Shown piece by piece: positions 52,434-61,740 of a stretch of 64,000 bases of DNA. The DNA comes from Rhodanobacter humi. GTDB lineage: Bacteria > Pseudomonadota > Gammaproteobacteria > Xanthomonadales > Rhodanobacteraceae. The position numbers and the translations under genes were made by a program. How positions within the stretch are numbered: position 1 is the stretch's first letter; every line of letters starts with the position of its first letter. Below the pieces are notes generated by a model. That model was not told the DNA's origin and did not search any database. It saw only the letters and a program-made list of their open reading frames with translations. The stretch lies in NCBI RefSeq assembly GCF_041107455.1, contig NZ_JBGBPY010000001.1, positions 2,356,001-2,420,000 on the forward strand, read 5' to 3'.

Positions 52434-54857
52434 ATGTCCCGCCAGCACACCCTCGCGCGTTCGCGGCCGCTTGCCCGCCTTCGATCCGGCCTGCCGTGCG
52501 TCGTCGCGCTGGCGGCGCTGGCCCTGCTGGCCGGTTGCGCCAACCTGCCGCCACAGCCCGACGACGCCTCGCTGCAGCGCGAGGCGATGGCCGGCACCCG
52601 TGCGCCGGTGCCGGCGCCGCTGCCGCTGAACAACGGCCAGACCACCACCACGAACGCCGCGGTGCTGCCGCAGATCAGCCGCGGCAGCGGCCAGTTCGTA
52701 CGGCCCACCGCGCTGGCCACGCCGCGCCCGGCGGTGTCCGGGGCGAACGGCGTCACCTTCAACTTCGAGAACCAGCCGGTGCAGGCGGTGGTGAAGGCGA
52801 TCCTCGGCGACCTGCTGAAGAAGAACTACACCATCGTGCCCGGCGTGCAGGGCAACATCTCGTTCTCCACCGCCGAGCCGGTGGACGCCAGCCAGGCGCT
52901 GCCGATCCTGGAGACCCTGTTGTCGTGGACCAACAACGCGCTGGTCGAGCGCAACGGCAGCTACGTGGTGCTGCCGGCGAAGGAGGCGGTGGGTGGCAAC
53001 CTGGTGCCCAGCCTGCGCGCGACGGCGCCCGCCGGCGGCCTGCAGGCGCGGCTGTTCCCGCTGCACTACATCGCCGCCAGCGAGATGCAGAAGCTGATCA
53101 AGCCGTTCGCGCGGCCCGACGCCGTGCTGCTGGTCGATCCCGCGCGCAACGTGATCGTGATGTCCGGCACCCCGGAGGAGCTGGCGAACTACCAGCGCAC
53201 CGTGCAGACCTTCGACGTGGACTGGCTGCGCGGCATGTCGGTGGGCGTGTTCAACCTGCAGCACGCCGACGTGGAACAGCTGATGCCCAAGCTGGACGAG
53301 ATGTTCGGCTCCAAGGGCGACACCCCGCTGGCCGGCATGCTGCGCTTCATCCCGATCAAGCGCACGAACGCGCTGGTGGTGATCAGCACCCAGCCGAACT
53401 ACGTGGACGAGGTGGGCAGCTGGATCGCCCGCATCGACCAGGGCGGCGGCAACCAGCCGCAGCTCTACGTGTACGACGTGCGCAACATCAAGGCCTCCGA
53501 CCTCGCCAAATACCTGGCGCAGATCTACGCCAGCGGCGGCAGCGGTGGCGGATCCGGTGGCGAAGTCGGTCCCGGCCTCAGTTCCGGCACGCTGGGCAGC
53601 GCCGAGAACGCGCGCGGTTCGGCCAGCGGCATGGGCAGCACCGCCGGCAGCTTCGGCAGCAGCAACACCACGGGCGGCGGCCTGGGCGGCCTCGGTGGTG
53701 GCAACGGCATCGGCGGCATCGGTAACGGCGGCAGCAACGGCTACGGCAACAACGGCGGCAACGGCACGGGCGGCCTGCAGGGCGGCGCGGCGTCATCCAC
53801 CAGCTTCGGTAATGCCAACGCGGCCAGCCAGGACCAGCAATACGTCTCGCAGGACGGCAGTATCCGCATCGGCTCGGTGGACGCGAACAACCAGTTGCTG
53901 GTGCGCGCGCGGCCCTCGCAGTGGGCCGAGATCGAGGCGGCGATCAAGCGACTGGACACCATCCCGCTGCAGGTGCAGATCGAGACGCGCATCCTCGAGG
54001 TGAACCTCACCGGCCAGTTCCAGTTCGGCGTGCAGTGGTACCTGCAAGGCCTCTCCGGCAGCACCGGCAGCACGGCCGATGGCAGCTTCAAGCCCGGTCA
54101 GCCCGGCAACCCCCGCCAGATCGCGCTGGGTGGTGGCGGCAACGCCTACGGCGGCGAACCGCTTTTCTACTCCTTCCTCAACAGCAAGATGCAGGTGGCG
54201 GTGCGCGCGATGGAGGACAGCGGCAACACCAAGACGCTGTCCGCGCCCTCGCTGGTGGTGATGAACAACCAGCCGGCGATGATCCAGGTGGGCAACAACG
54301 TGCCGGTGAACCAGAGCTACATCACGCCTGGCCTGGGTACCGGCGGCACCACCATCGGCACGCTGGGCCAGGTGCAGTACCTCACCACCGGCGTGATCCT
54401 CAAGGTGGTGCCGCGGGTGAACCCCGGCGGCCTGGTCTACCTCGACGTCAGCCAGGAAGTGAGCAGCCCCACCACCCAGGACAAGAACGGCAACTACACC
54501 ATCGCCGACCGCAGCATGCAGACCCAGGTGGCGGTGCAGAGCGGCCAGACCGTGCTGCTCGGCGGCCTGATCCAGCAGAACGAGAGCACCGACGACAACG
54601 GCGTGCCCGGCCTCAACCGCATCCCGTTCCTCGGTCGCCTGTTCGGCACCACCAACCGCAAGCGCGACCGCACCGAGCTGATCGTGCTGATCACCCCGCG
54701 GGTGATCCGCAGCAGCGAGGAAGCGCGCCAGATCACCGACGACTACCAGCACGGCTTCGAATCGCTGAAGCCGTTGCAGGCCGCGCCGGCAGCGAACATG
54801 GCAACGCCGGCAGTGGCACCGGCGGGTGGAGCGCAGACGGCGCCGCTGCAGCATTGA
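52434..54857 (+). CDS. gspD: Type II secretion secretin GspD/XpsD, lipoprotein
   Basis: An 807-residue outer-membrane channel subunit. The lipobox LLAGC follows the signal peptide, the N0-N3 domains run to about residue 510 (VTFNFENQPVQAVVKAILGDLL; QLYVYDVRNIKASDLAKYLAQIYA), and the secretin core begins around 512 (QVQIETRILEVNLTGQFQFGVQW) with VPVNQSYITPG, VPRVNPGG and QTVLLGGLIQQ. A glycine/asparagine/serine-rich insert of about 90 residues (about 365-455) splits N3, longer than in many GspD proteins. Last gene of the operon, four bases after gspN. Confidence 0.95.
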   Translation: MSRQHTLARSRPLARLRSGLPCVVALAALALLAGCANLPPQPDDASLQREAMAGTRAPVPAPLPLNNGQTTTTNAAVLPQISRGSGQFVRPTALATPRPAVSGANGVTFNFENQPVQAVVKAILGDLLKKNYTIVPGVQGNISFSTAEPVDASQALPILETLLSWTNNALVERNGSYVVLPAKEAVGGNLVPSLRATAPAGGLQARLFPLHYIAASEMQKLIKPFARPDAVLLVDPARNVIVMSGTPEELANYQRTVQTFDVDWLRGMSVGVFNLQHADVEQLMPKLDEMFGSKGDTPLAGMLRFIPIKRTNALVVISTQPNYVDEVGSWIARIDQGGGNQPQLYVYDVRNIKASDLAKYLAQIYASGGSGGGSGGEVGPGLSSGTLGSAENARGSASGMGSTAGSFGSSNTTGGGLGGLGGGNGIGGIGNGGSNGYGNNGGNGTGGLQGGAASSTSFGNANAASQDQQYVSQDGSIRIGSVDANNQLLVRARPSQWAEIEAAIKRLDTIPLQVQIETRILEVNLTGQFQFGVQWYLQGLSGSTGSTADGSFKPGQPGNPRQIALGGGGNAYGGEPLFYSFLNSKMQVAVRAMEDSGNTKTLSAPSLVVMNNQPAMIQVGNNVPVNQSYITPGLGTGGTTIGTLGQVQYLTTGVILKVVPRVNPGGLVYLDVSQEVSSPTTQDKNGNYTIADRSMQTQVAVQSGQTVLLGGLIQQNESTDDNGVPGLNRIPFLGRLFGTTNRKRDRTELIVLITPRVIRSSEEARQITDDYQHGFESLKPLQAAPAANMATPAVAPAGGAQTAPLQH

Positions 54858-54893
54858 GGGGCGGCCTCATGGCAGCCGGTATCATGGCTGCGC

Positions 54894-57491
54894 ATGAGTC
54901 CCGCCGTTCCCAGCTTCCCGATCACCCCGCTGCTGCCCGAGATCCGCGCGTCGCTCGAAGCGACGCCGCGGCTGGTGCTGGAGGCGCCGCCTGGTGCGGG
55001 CAAGACCACCCAGGTGCCGCTGGCCTTGCTCGATGCGCCGTGGCTGGATGGCCGGAAGATCGTGATGCTGGAACCGCGCCGCATCGCCGCGCGCGCTGCC
55101 GCGCAGTTCATGGCACGGCAGTTGGGCGAGGAGGTGGGGCAGACGGTGGGCTATCGCATCCGCTTCGAGTCGCGGGTGGGCGCGACCACCCGCGTCGAAG
55201 TGGTCACCGAAGGCATCCTCACACGGCTGATCCAGGACGATCCCGAGCTGACCGGCATAGGCGCGATCCTGTTCGACGAATTCCACGAGCGGCATCTCGC
55301 CGGCGATCTCGGTGCCGCGTTGGCGCTGGACGTGCAGGCCACGCTGCGGCCCGAGCTGCGCCTGGTGGTGATGTCCGCCACGCTGGACGGCGAGCGCATC
55401 GCGCGCTGGCTGGATGCACCGCGCATCACCAGTCCCGGCCGCAGTTTTCCGGTGCGCATCGAGCACCCGTCCGCTCGCGCGCAGGAGAGCATCGAGCACC
55501 AGCTCGCGCGTGTGGCGAAGCAGGCGCTGGCGGAGAGCGACGGCGACGTGCTGGTCTTCCTGCCGGGGCGGCGCGAGATCGCGCGGGCGCAGGCGGTGCT
55601 GGAAGAAACCCTCTCCCTTCGGGAGAGGGTGGCCGAAGGCCGGGAGAGGGTACGGGCGGAGCGTGTTGTCCAAACTTCGCCGAACCCTCACCCTCGATCC
55701 CTCTCCCAGAGGGAGAGGGAAGAAAAAATCGAGATCGTGCCGCTGCACGGCGAACTCTCGCTCGCCGAACAACAGCATGCGTTGGCGCCGGCCGAGCCGG
55801 GCACGCGTCGCATCGTGTTGGCGACCAACGTGGCCGAATCCAGCGTCACCCTGCCGGGCATCCGCGCGGTGATCGATGCCGGCCTCGCGCGCGAGCCGCG
55901 CTTCGATCCGAACTCCGGCTTCACCCGGCTGGAAACTGTCGCCATCTCGCAGGCTTCGGCCGATCAGCGCGCGGGCCGCGCAGGGCGCGTGGCGGAGGGC
56001 ACGGCGTATCGGCTGTGGCCACAGAGCAAGCGGCTGGAAGCCGCGCGTACGGCGGAGATCGCGCAGGTGGAACTCTCCGGTCTTGCGCTGGAACTCGCAG
56101 CCTGGGGCAGCAACGCGCTGCCGTGGCTGGACGCGCCGCCACCCGGCGCGCTGGCACAGGGGCGCGAACTGTTGATGAATCTCGGCGCGCTGGATGCGGA
56201 CGGCCGCATCACCGCGCTGGGCCGGCGCATGCTGGCGCTGGGCGCCACGCCACGTCTCGGCGCCGCCGCGTTGCGCGCGTCGGAGCCATTGCGCCCACTG
56301 ATCGCCGATCTGCTCGCGCTGATGGAGGCGCGCTCGCCGCTGCGCGGCGAGCAGGGCCGCAGCGACGACTTCCGCATGCGCGTGGCCGCGCTGCATGCCT
56401 GGCGCGACCGCCGCGGCCACGGCGCCGATGGCGGTGCGCTGGCGGCGATCGAGCAGGCCAGCAAGGGCTGGCGTCGGCGCCTGGACGTGCGCAGCGCCGC
56501 CAGCGGCACGCCCGACAGCCACGCGGTGGGCGACCTTCTGCTGCACGCCTTCCCCGACCGCATCGCGCGCCGCGACGAAGCAAACCCGTTGCGCTACACG
56601 CTGGCGAATGGCCGAGGCGCACGCCTGCACGACAACACCGCGCTTTTGGGCGAGCCGTGGCTGGTGGCGCTGGATCTGCGTTTCGAGGCGCGCGACAGCC
56701 TGATCCTCGCCGCCGCACCGTTCGATCCGCGCGTGCTGGAACGCGACTACCCGCAGCGTTTCGTGCGCGAGCGCGTGCTGCGCTGGAACGAAGCGCGCGA
56801 CGCGGTGGAAGCGTTCGAGGAACGCCGCTATGCCGCGATCGTGCTGGAACGCCGCAGCGTGCCGGTGCAGCCGGAAGACGCGCTGCCCGCGCTCCTCGCC
56901 GCGATCCGCAGCAAGGGGTTGGACGCGCTGCCGTGGAGCGAACACGCGCGTCGCCTGCGCCTGCGCATCCGGGCCTTGCGCGGCTGGATGCCCGAGCTTG
57001 GGCTGCCCGATGTTTCCGACGCGCAACTCCTCGCCACGCTGGACGACTGGCTGGCGCCGTATCTCGCCGGCAAGCGCCGACTCGATGCGCTGGATGCGGA
57101 GGAGCTTTCGCAGGCGCTGTCGGCATTGCTCGACCACGCGCAGCGGCAAGCCCTGGACGCGCAGGCGCCGGATGCGCTGACCGTGCCCAGCGGCCAGACG
57201 CGCCGGCTGGAATACGCGCCCGATGCGCCGCCGGTGCTGGCGGTGAAGTTGCAGGAACTGTTCGGCCTCGCGGACACTCCCCGCGTGGGCGCCGGCCGCG
57301 TACCGGTGACCTTGCACCTGCTTTCGCCCGCGGGCCGGCCGATCCAGGTGACACAGGATCTGAAAGGCTTCTGGGAGCGCACCTATCCCGAAGTGAAGAA
57401 GGAATTGAAGGGGCGTTACCCGCGCCACCCCTGGCCCGACGATCCGTGGAGCGCCACGCCCACGCATCGCGCGAAGCCGCGGGGAAGCTGA
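54894..57491 (+). CDS. hrpB: ATP-dependent helicase HrpB with repeat-derived insertion
   Basis: An 865-residue DEAH/RHA-type helicase. Motif I APPGAGKTTQVP (about residues 31-42), Ia EPRRIAARA, motif II DEFH (DEFHERH), III SATLDG, motif V TNVAESSVTLPGI, VI QRAGRAGRV, and the HrpB-type C-terminal domain (ELFGLADTPRVG, LLSPAGRPIQVT) are all intact. Between AQAVLEET and IEIVPLHGELS lie about 40 residues (239-280) rich in Arg and Glu, beginning LSLRERVAEGRERV, that are encoded by a palindromic repeat and are not expected in the family. Cellular role in bacteria is unclear. Starts 37 bases after gspD. Confidence 0.93.
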   Translation: MSPAVPSFPITPLLPEIRASLEATPRLVLEAPPGAGKTTQVPLALLDAPWLDGRKIVMLEPRRIAARAAAQFMARQLGEEVGQTVGYRIRFESRVGATTRVEVVTEGILTRLIQDDPELTGIGAILFDEFHERHLAGDLGAALALDVQATLRPELRLVVMSATLDGERIARWLDAPRITSPGRSFPVRIEHPSARAQESIEHQLARVAKQALAESDGDVLVFLPGRREIARAQAVLEETLSLRERVAEGRERVRAERVVQTSPNPHPRSLSQREREEKIEIVPLHGELSLAEQQHALAPAEPGTRRIVLATNVAESSVTLPGIRAVIDAGLAREPRFDPNSGFTRLETVAISQASADQRAGRAGRVAEGTAYRLWPQSKRLEAARTAEIAQVELSGLALELAAWGSNALPWLDAPPPGALAQGRELLMNLGALDADGRITALGRRMLALGATPRLGAAALRASEPLRPLIADLLALMEARSPLRGEQGRSDDFRMRVAALHAWRDRRGHGADGGALAAIEQASKGWRRRLDVRSAASGTPDSHAVGDLLLHAFPDRIARRDEANPLRYTLANGRGARLHDNTALLGEPWLVALDLRFEARDSLILAAAPFDPRVLERDYPQRFVRERVLRWNEARDAVEAFEERRYAAIVLERRSVPVQPEDALPALLAAIRSKGLDALPWSEHARRLRLRIRALRGWMPELGLPDVSDAQLLATLDDWLAPYLAGKRRLDALDAEELSQALSALLDHAQRQALDAQAPDALTVPSGQTRRLEYAPDAPPVLAVKLQELFGLADTPRVGAGRVPVTLHLLSPAGRPIQVTQDLKGFWERTYPEVKKELKGRYPRHPWPDDPWSATPTHRAKPRGS
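55609..55719. repeat. Palindromic repeat element inside hrpB coding sequence
   Basis: Hairpin CCCTCTCCC-ttc-GGGAGAGGG at 55609-55629, a middle with GAGGGTACGGGCG and CCGAACCCTCACCC, and hairpin CCCTCTCCC-aga-GGGAGAGGG at 55699-55719. The hairpin-to-hairpin span is 111 bp, exactly 37 codons, so hrpB remains in frame. Related to the element between gspE and gspF. Confidence 0.88.
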
Positions 57492-57505
57492 GTACAGTAA
57501 AAGCG

Positions 57506-57649
57506 CCGTTCGCGCTGAGCGTAGCTTGCGTTAGCAAGCGCAGTCGAAGCGCCGCCGTGACAGCCCTTCGAGTTCCTCGCTCCTCAGAACGTGGCCATCC
57601 GTGGCCACTCCCCGCGTCGGCCCTTGGGGCCTGCGCTCAGGGCGAACGG
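57506..57649. repeat. Inverted-repeat element after hrpB
   Basis: Ends CCGTTCGCGCTGAGC (57506-57520) and GCTCAGGGCGAACGG (57635-57649) pair at 14 of 15 positions. Between them is GC-rich sequence with the block CTCGCTCCTC...GGCCATCCGTGGCC, also present in the gspE-gspF repeat. No start site or ORF is supported; the element may end transcription from both hrpB and the opposite-strand SIMPL gene. Confidence 0.72.
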
Positions 57650-57701
57650 TGGTGGGCTTCCGGGAATCGTGTGGATCAGGCTGCTTGCAGGGAAGGGGGA
57701 C

Positions 57702-58418
57702 TCACTCCAGCCGATACTCCAGCGTCGCCACCACGCGCACGGTCTTGTTGATCTGCTTGTCCGCCTGCAGCATCGGCGCCTTGTCGCGCGGCAGAATCTC
57801 GAACACGCCCTGGCTGGCGCGCTGGATGCCGCCCAGCCGGCTGCCCGCGTCGCGCGCGAACTGCTCTGCCGCGTCGCGCGCGTTCTTCGTGGCCGCGGCG
57901 ATCATCGCGGGCTTCAGCGCGTTGATGCCGTCGAACAGGTAGGTGGGGCCGCCGTTGTTGCCGGGGTTCTCGCCGCCCAGCACCACGCCCGCGTCGACCA
58001 GCGCGCCGCTGGCCTGGTAGGCGGCGGCCACCTTGTCCACGTCGGCGCTGCGCAGCATCACCGTGCGCACGATGATGTAGCGGCTGGGATACTTGCCGTC
58101 GCCCCAGGTCTGCGCGGCGCGGTCGGTGACTTCGAGGTTGCGGAACGCGATGGCTTCCGGCCCCAGTCCCTGCCTGGTGAGAAACGCGGTGACCGCGGTG
58201 TCGTCCTGCTGGATCGCCGCCTGCACGGTGGCGAGCTGGTCGCCCGCGCGCACGAAGCGCAGCTGCCACAGCGCAAGGTCGGCCTTGACGTCGCGCTCGG
58301 CCAGCCCCTTCACGGTGACGATGCGCGCGTTGCGCCCGGCCTCGAAACCGTGGCCGGTAAACCAGCCACCCAGCGCGAGGCCGATGGCGAGCAACAGGCT
58401 GCTGACGATCCACTTCAT
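57702..58418 (-). CDS. SIMPL domain (DUF541) exported protein
   Basis: A 238-residue protein with an N-terminal membrane segment or signal (IVSSLLLAIGLALGGWFTG) and a SIMPL/DUF541 domain: IVTVKGLAERDVKADLALW, QTWGDGKYPSRYIIVRTVMLRS, and AAATKNARDAAEQFARDAGSRLGGIQRAS. The family is periplasmic and linked to envelope stress in some bacteria. GGAGACGCGCC precedes ATG 58418. Confidence 0.87.
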   Translation of the reverse strand: MKWIVSSLLLAIGLALGGWFTGHGFEAGRNARIVTVKGLAERDVKADLALWQLRFVRAGDQLATVQAAIQQDDTAVTAFLTRQGLGPEAIAFRNLEVTDRAAQTWGDGKYPSRYIIVRTVMLRSADVDKVAAAYQASGALVDAGVVLGGENPGNNGGPTYLFDGINALKPAMIAAATKNARDAAEQFARDAGSRLGGIQRASQGVFEILPRDKAPMLQADKQINKTVRVVATLEYRLE

Positions 58419-58470
58419 GGCGCGTCTCCGGCGTGGGCAATGCGCCGAGTCTGCCACGCCGCTGTGCGCG

Positions 58471-59103
58471 CTACACCTCGGCCTTGAACGTGCGGCCCAG
58501 CGCGGGCCCCACGCCGTAGTAATGGCGGAACACGTAGAACAGCGGCCGGTAGCGGCGCGGATCGATGTGCGAGCTGCCGGGCACCACGATGTCGGCGTGC
58601 GCATGCACCTGACACACCTCCAGCTCCAGCGTGACGTAGCCGCCAGCATCGCCGCGCCAGGCTTCCAACGGGCGCTCGACCGCCTCGAGCACGCGCGCCT
58701 CCAGTTGCAGCGGCGCCTCGGCGATGCGCGGCGCGCTCACCCGCAGGGAAGGCAGCGCATGCCAGCCGGCCAGCGCGAACTTGTCCGGCTCGTGGCGATA
58801 GCCGTGCTTCCACGCCGGCACCGGATCGCGGCCGCTGGTGGGCGCCAGCCGTTCCACCGCCTCGCGCATCGATTCGCTGGCGAGGTTGAGCACGCATTCG
58901 CGTTCGCGCAACAGATTCGCGAGGCCCTGACCGCCGCCGGCGAGGCCGATCGTCACGCGGTCGGCGAGCGCCCACGCTGAAGACATGGGGGTGATGTTGG
59001 CCGAGCCGTCCGGGTTGCGCGTGGCGATCAGCACGACGGGCGTGCCGAAGTAGAGGATGGAGGGACGGATCTGCAAGGTGTCGGGGGCGTAGTACATATC
59101 CAT
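58471..59103 (-). CDS. Flavin reductase-like (FMN-binding split barrel) protein
   Basis: A 210-residue protein with the flavin reductase-like fold: SILYFGTPVVLIATRNPDGSANITPMSSAWALAD near the N-terminus (FMN phosphate site), GLANLLRERECVLNLAS and VCQVHAHADIV. Substrate unknown. It is transcribed divergently from an ArsR-type regulator 83 bases away, so it is the likely regulatory target. Confidence 0.85.
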   Translation of the reverse strand: MDMYYAPDTLQIRPSILYFGTPVVLIATRNPDGSANITPMSSAWALADRVTIGLAGGGQGLANLLRERECVLNLASESMREAVERLAPTSGRDPVPAWKHGYRHEPDKFALAGWHALPSLRVSAPRIAEAPLQLEARVLEAVERPLEAWRGDAGGYVTLELEVCQVHAHADIVVPGSSHIDPRRYRPLFYVFRHYYGVGPALGRTFKAEV

Positions 59104-59185
59104 GCCGACAATGTCGTGGCTTCGCCTCGCCGATGTTTCGCTGCGCGTCGAAACGAGCGCACAGGGCGCGCACTACACTGCGCGC

Positions 59186-59878
59186 ATGAGCCGCAGCGGA
59201 CTACCCAACCGTTATCAGCTGGCCGAGTTCGGCGCCCTGCTGGCGGAGCCGGCGCGCGCGGCGATGCTGCTGGTGCTGCTGGACGGCAGCGCACGCCCCG
59301 CCGGTGAATTGGCACGCATCGCTGGCGTGGGTGCGGCCACCGCCAGCGCGCACCTGAAGCGCCTGCTCGATGGCGGCCTGCTCGCCGTGCAGGAGCAGGG
59401 CCGGCATCGCTACTACCGCCTCGCCGACGACGAGGTGGCGGCGTGGCTGGAAGCGATGGCGCTGCCGCGCGCGCCCAAGGCGCCGCGTCCGCCGGGCAGC
59501 GATCCCGCGCTGTGTCGCGCGCGCACCTGCTATCGCCATCTGGCCGGCGAGCTGGGCGTGGCGATGTGTGCGGCGTGGCTGGAACGCGGCTGGCTGCAGT
59601 CGACCGGCGACGGTTTGCGGCTGCAGGCACCCGCGATCGAGGCGCTGGTGGGCGCGGGCTGGCAAGCGGAACCGGCCGGGCAGCTGTTGCGCCTGCGCGG
59701 TCGCGGCTGCATCGACTGGACCGAACGCCGCCTGCACTTGGGCGGCCCGTTGGGCGTGGCGCTCACCGACGCGATGCTGGATGCCGGCTGGTTGCGCCGC
59801 ACCAGCCGCAGTCGCGCCTTGCTGCCCAGCGCCGACGGCTTGCGCCGCTTCGCGCAACTGGGCGTGCGGCTGGATTGA
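59186..59878 (+). CDS. ArsR-family winged-helix regulator with extended C-terminus
   Basis: A 230-residue protein. The ArsR-type winged helix spans about residues 10-85 (LLAEPARAAMLLVLLDGSARPAGELARIAGVGAATASAHLKRLLDGGLL). The C-terminal half is a separate domain with CRARTCYRHLAGELG and a second winged-helix-like stretch, a layout seen in small-molecule-sensing ArsR relatives. No CVC metal site is seen. ATG 59186 lacks a clear Shine-Dalgarno. Confidence 0.87.
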   Translation: MSRSGLPNRYQLAEFGALLAEPARAAMLLVLLDGSARPAGELARIAGVGAATASAHLKRLLDGGLLAVQEQGRHRYYRLADDEVAAWLEAMALPRAPKAPRPPGSDPALCRARTCYRHLAGELGVAMCAAWLERGWLQSTGDGLRLQAPAIEALVGAGWQAEPAGQLLRLRGRGCIDWTERRLHLGGPLGVALTDAMLDAGWLRRTSRSRALLPSADGLRRFAQLGVRLD

Positions 59879-59948
59879 GCGACGTTGTCGACACGGATTT
59901 CATTGGCTGCGCGGTTTGATGGGTCTTCCCGTACTTGGAGACCTGCCC

Positions 59949-60296
59949 ATGAAATCGCATGGTGTATTCGTCGCGTTGGCGCTGCTCGCGGCGCCGATGC
60001 TGGTCCATGCCTCGTGTGATGCGGTGAAGGCGAGCATCGACGCGAAGCTCAAGGCCAAGGGACTGGAAGGCTACACGCTGGCCGTGGTGGCGCACGACGA
60101 ACCGGCCGGGGACGGCAAGGTGGTCGGCCAGTGCGAGGGCGACAAGCAGATTGTCTATACCCGCGGTGCGTCCGGCAGCGCGTCGGCGCAACCCGCGGAG
60201 ACCGCGCAGCCGGCCGCAGCGAAACCTGCAGCATCCGGTGCGCACGACAAGAGTGACGAGCCGCAGCCGGCTTCGGCGGCGACCAGCGGCGGCTGA
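59949..60296 (+). CDS. DUF1161-like small exported protein
   Basis: A 115-residue protein: signal peptide to about residue 22 (MLVHASC), then CDAVKASIDAKLKAKGLEGYTLAVVAHDEPAGDGKVVGQCEGDKQIVY, which matches the compact two-cysteine DUF1161 domain as I know it, and a low-complexity Ala/Pro/Gln tail. Periplasmic, function unknown. Preceded by a GGAG site; a T-rich stretch at about 59898-59920 may carry its promoter. Confidence 0.8.
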   Translation: MKSHGVFVALALLAAPMLVHASCDAVKASIDAKLKAKGLEGYTLAVVAHDEPAGDGKVVGQCEGDKQIVYTRGASGSASAQPAETAQPAAAKPAASGAHDKSDEPQPASAATSGG

Positions 60297-60348
60297 GCGC
60301 CAGCGGAGTTCCCGCGGAGCCGCGACGGCACGCCGTGCCGTCGCGGTT

Positions 60349-61740
60349 TCATCGTTTGTCGTCGGCGCCTGTCGGCGGCGAACGTTCGAAACTGCCGGCG
60401 TCGCCGGGGAACACCACCGGGCTTTCGTAGCCGTCCGCGGAAACCGACGACACGCCGAAGAACCCGTCGTCGATCACCACGTCCTTGAGCACGGCGTGGT
60501 CGATGTCGCCCACCGCTCGCGCGTGCTGCCATTGCGGCGCGGTGGTGTCGCGCCAGTGCACGCGGTAGCCGGCGGCGCCCGGTACCTTGCGCCAGTCCAG
60601 CGTGGTGTCGGTGGCCAGCGCGCCGTGGATGCCCACGCCGCCGGGCGGCGCCGGTGCGCGGCTCAGCGCGGCCATGGTGATCGCGTTGAGCGCGGTGACG
60701 CGGGCGAGGTAGCGGAAGTCGATGCCGGCAATGGTGTCGCCGTAGCGCACGCCGTCCTGCGTGCGCAGGTCCTGGTGCTGGTGCGTGTAGTCCTCGTGCG
60801 CCTCGGTGACGCGCACCGCGGGATAGCCGGCTTCGATGAAGGGCACCTGGTCGCCGCCGCGGCCGTAGCGGTCGGTGCGGTAGACCATGCGCACGCGGAA
60901 GTCGGGCAGGTAGCGGTCGGCCAGCTGCGCCATGGTGCGCGCGAGGTTGCGCGAGGGCGAGTCCACCTCGCCGCCGTGGTAGCGCCGGTACGCCGCCTGC
61001 GCGGGCGTCTCGTTGCTCTTGGTCCCTTCGGAGAATACCCGTACCACAGTGTTGTCGATGGCGCCGTTCTCGCCGCGGCTGTTGCCCACGATGTCGTTGT
61101 TGAGCGCGGCCTCCACCTGCCAGCCGTGCGCGACCGCGTAGTCGGCCAGCAGCTTGCCGCCGTACAGGCCCTGCTCCTCGCCGGACAGCGCGGCAAACAC
61201 CAGGGTGGCGCGGTTGTCCTGCTTCGACAACAGCCGCGCCGCCTCGATCAGCGCGGCCACGCCGGAGGCGTCGTCGTTGGCGCCGGGCGCGTCGCTGCGG
61301 GCGTTCATCACGTCGCTGACGCGCGAATCCAGGTGCCCGGTGATCACGATCACGCGCTGCGGATCGGTGCTGCCGCGCTTGATCGCGACCACGTCCACCA
61401 CCTCGGTGGGTTGCGGGATGCGTTTGCCGGTGAACGTCTGCGCGGGCGTGACCACTTCGAGGCAACCGCCGCAGTCGTGCGAGATCGCCGCGAAGCGCGC
61501 CTGCACCCAGCGCCGCGCGGCGCCGATGCCGCGCGTGGCGGATTTCGTGTCCGAGAGCGTGTGGCGCGTGCCGAAGCCCACCAGGGCGGTGATGGTGGCG
61601 CGCAGCTCGGCCTCGCTGGGCGCCGTGCCCAGGGCCAGCAATCCGGGATGCTCCCGCGGCGCGGCGGGCAACTCGGCGGCATGGGCGGACAAGCTGGCGC
61701 ACAGGGCGACCCAGCACCACGCGGACAGGATTCGGCGCAT
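60349..61740 (-). CDS. Secreted M28-family zinc aminopeptidase
   Basis: A 463-residue exported peptidase. Signal peptide to about residue 22 (ASLSAHAAE); metal ligands of the M28 fold are visible in VIVITGHLDS (His), GANDDASGVAALIEAARLL (Asp), AALSGEEQGLYGG (catalytic Glu and metal Glu), LNNDIVGNS (Asp) and EAHEDYTHQHQD (His). The C-terminal part (about 370-460) is a fibronectin-like appendage (YRVHWRDTTAPQW). Probably a type II system client. Start ATG 61740 at the beginning of the signal peptide. Confidence 0.9.
   Translation of the reverse strand: MRRILSAWCWVALCASLSAHAAELPAAPREHPGLLALGTAPSEAELRATITALVGFGTRHTLSDTKSATRGIGAARRWVQARFAAISHDCGGCLEVVTPAQTFTGKRIPQPTEVVDVVAIKRGSTDPQRVIVITGHLDSRVSDVMNARSDAPGANDDASGVAALIEAARLLSKQDNRATLVFAALSGEEQGLYGGKLLADYAVAHGWQVEAALNNDIVGNSRGENGAIDNTVVRVFSEGTKSNETPAQAAYRRYHGGEVDSPSRNLARTMAQLADRYLPDFRVRMVYRTDRYGRGGDQVPFIEAGYPAVRVTEAHEDYTHQHQDLRTQDGVRYGDTIAGIDFRYLARVTALNAITMAALSRAPAPPGGVGIHGALATDTTLDWRKVPGAAGYRVHWRDTTAPQWQHARAVGDIDHAVLKDVVIDDGFFGVSSVSADGYESPVVFPGDAGSFERSPPTGADDKR

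Noticed and set aside
53921-57751. 1276-codon plus-strand frame across gspD and hrpB
   Set aside because: It is the wrong frame of two clearly recognised proteins and carries no domain.
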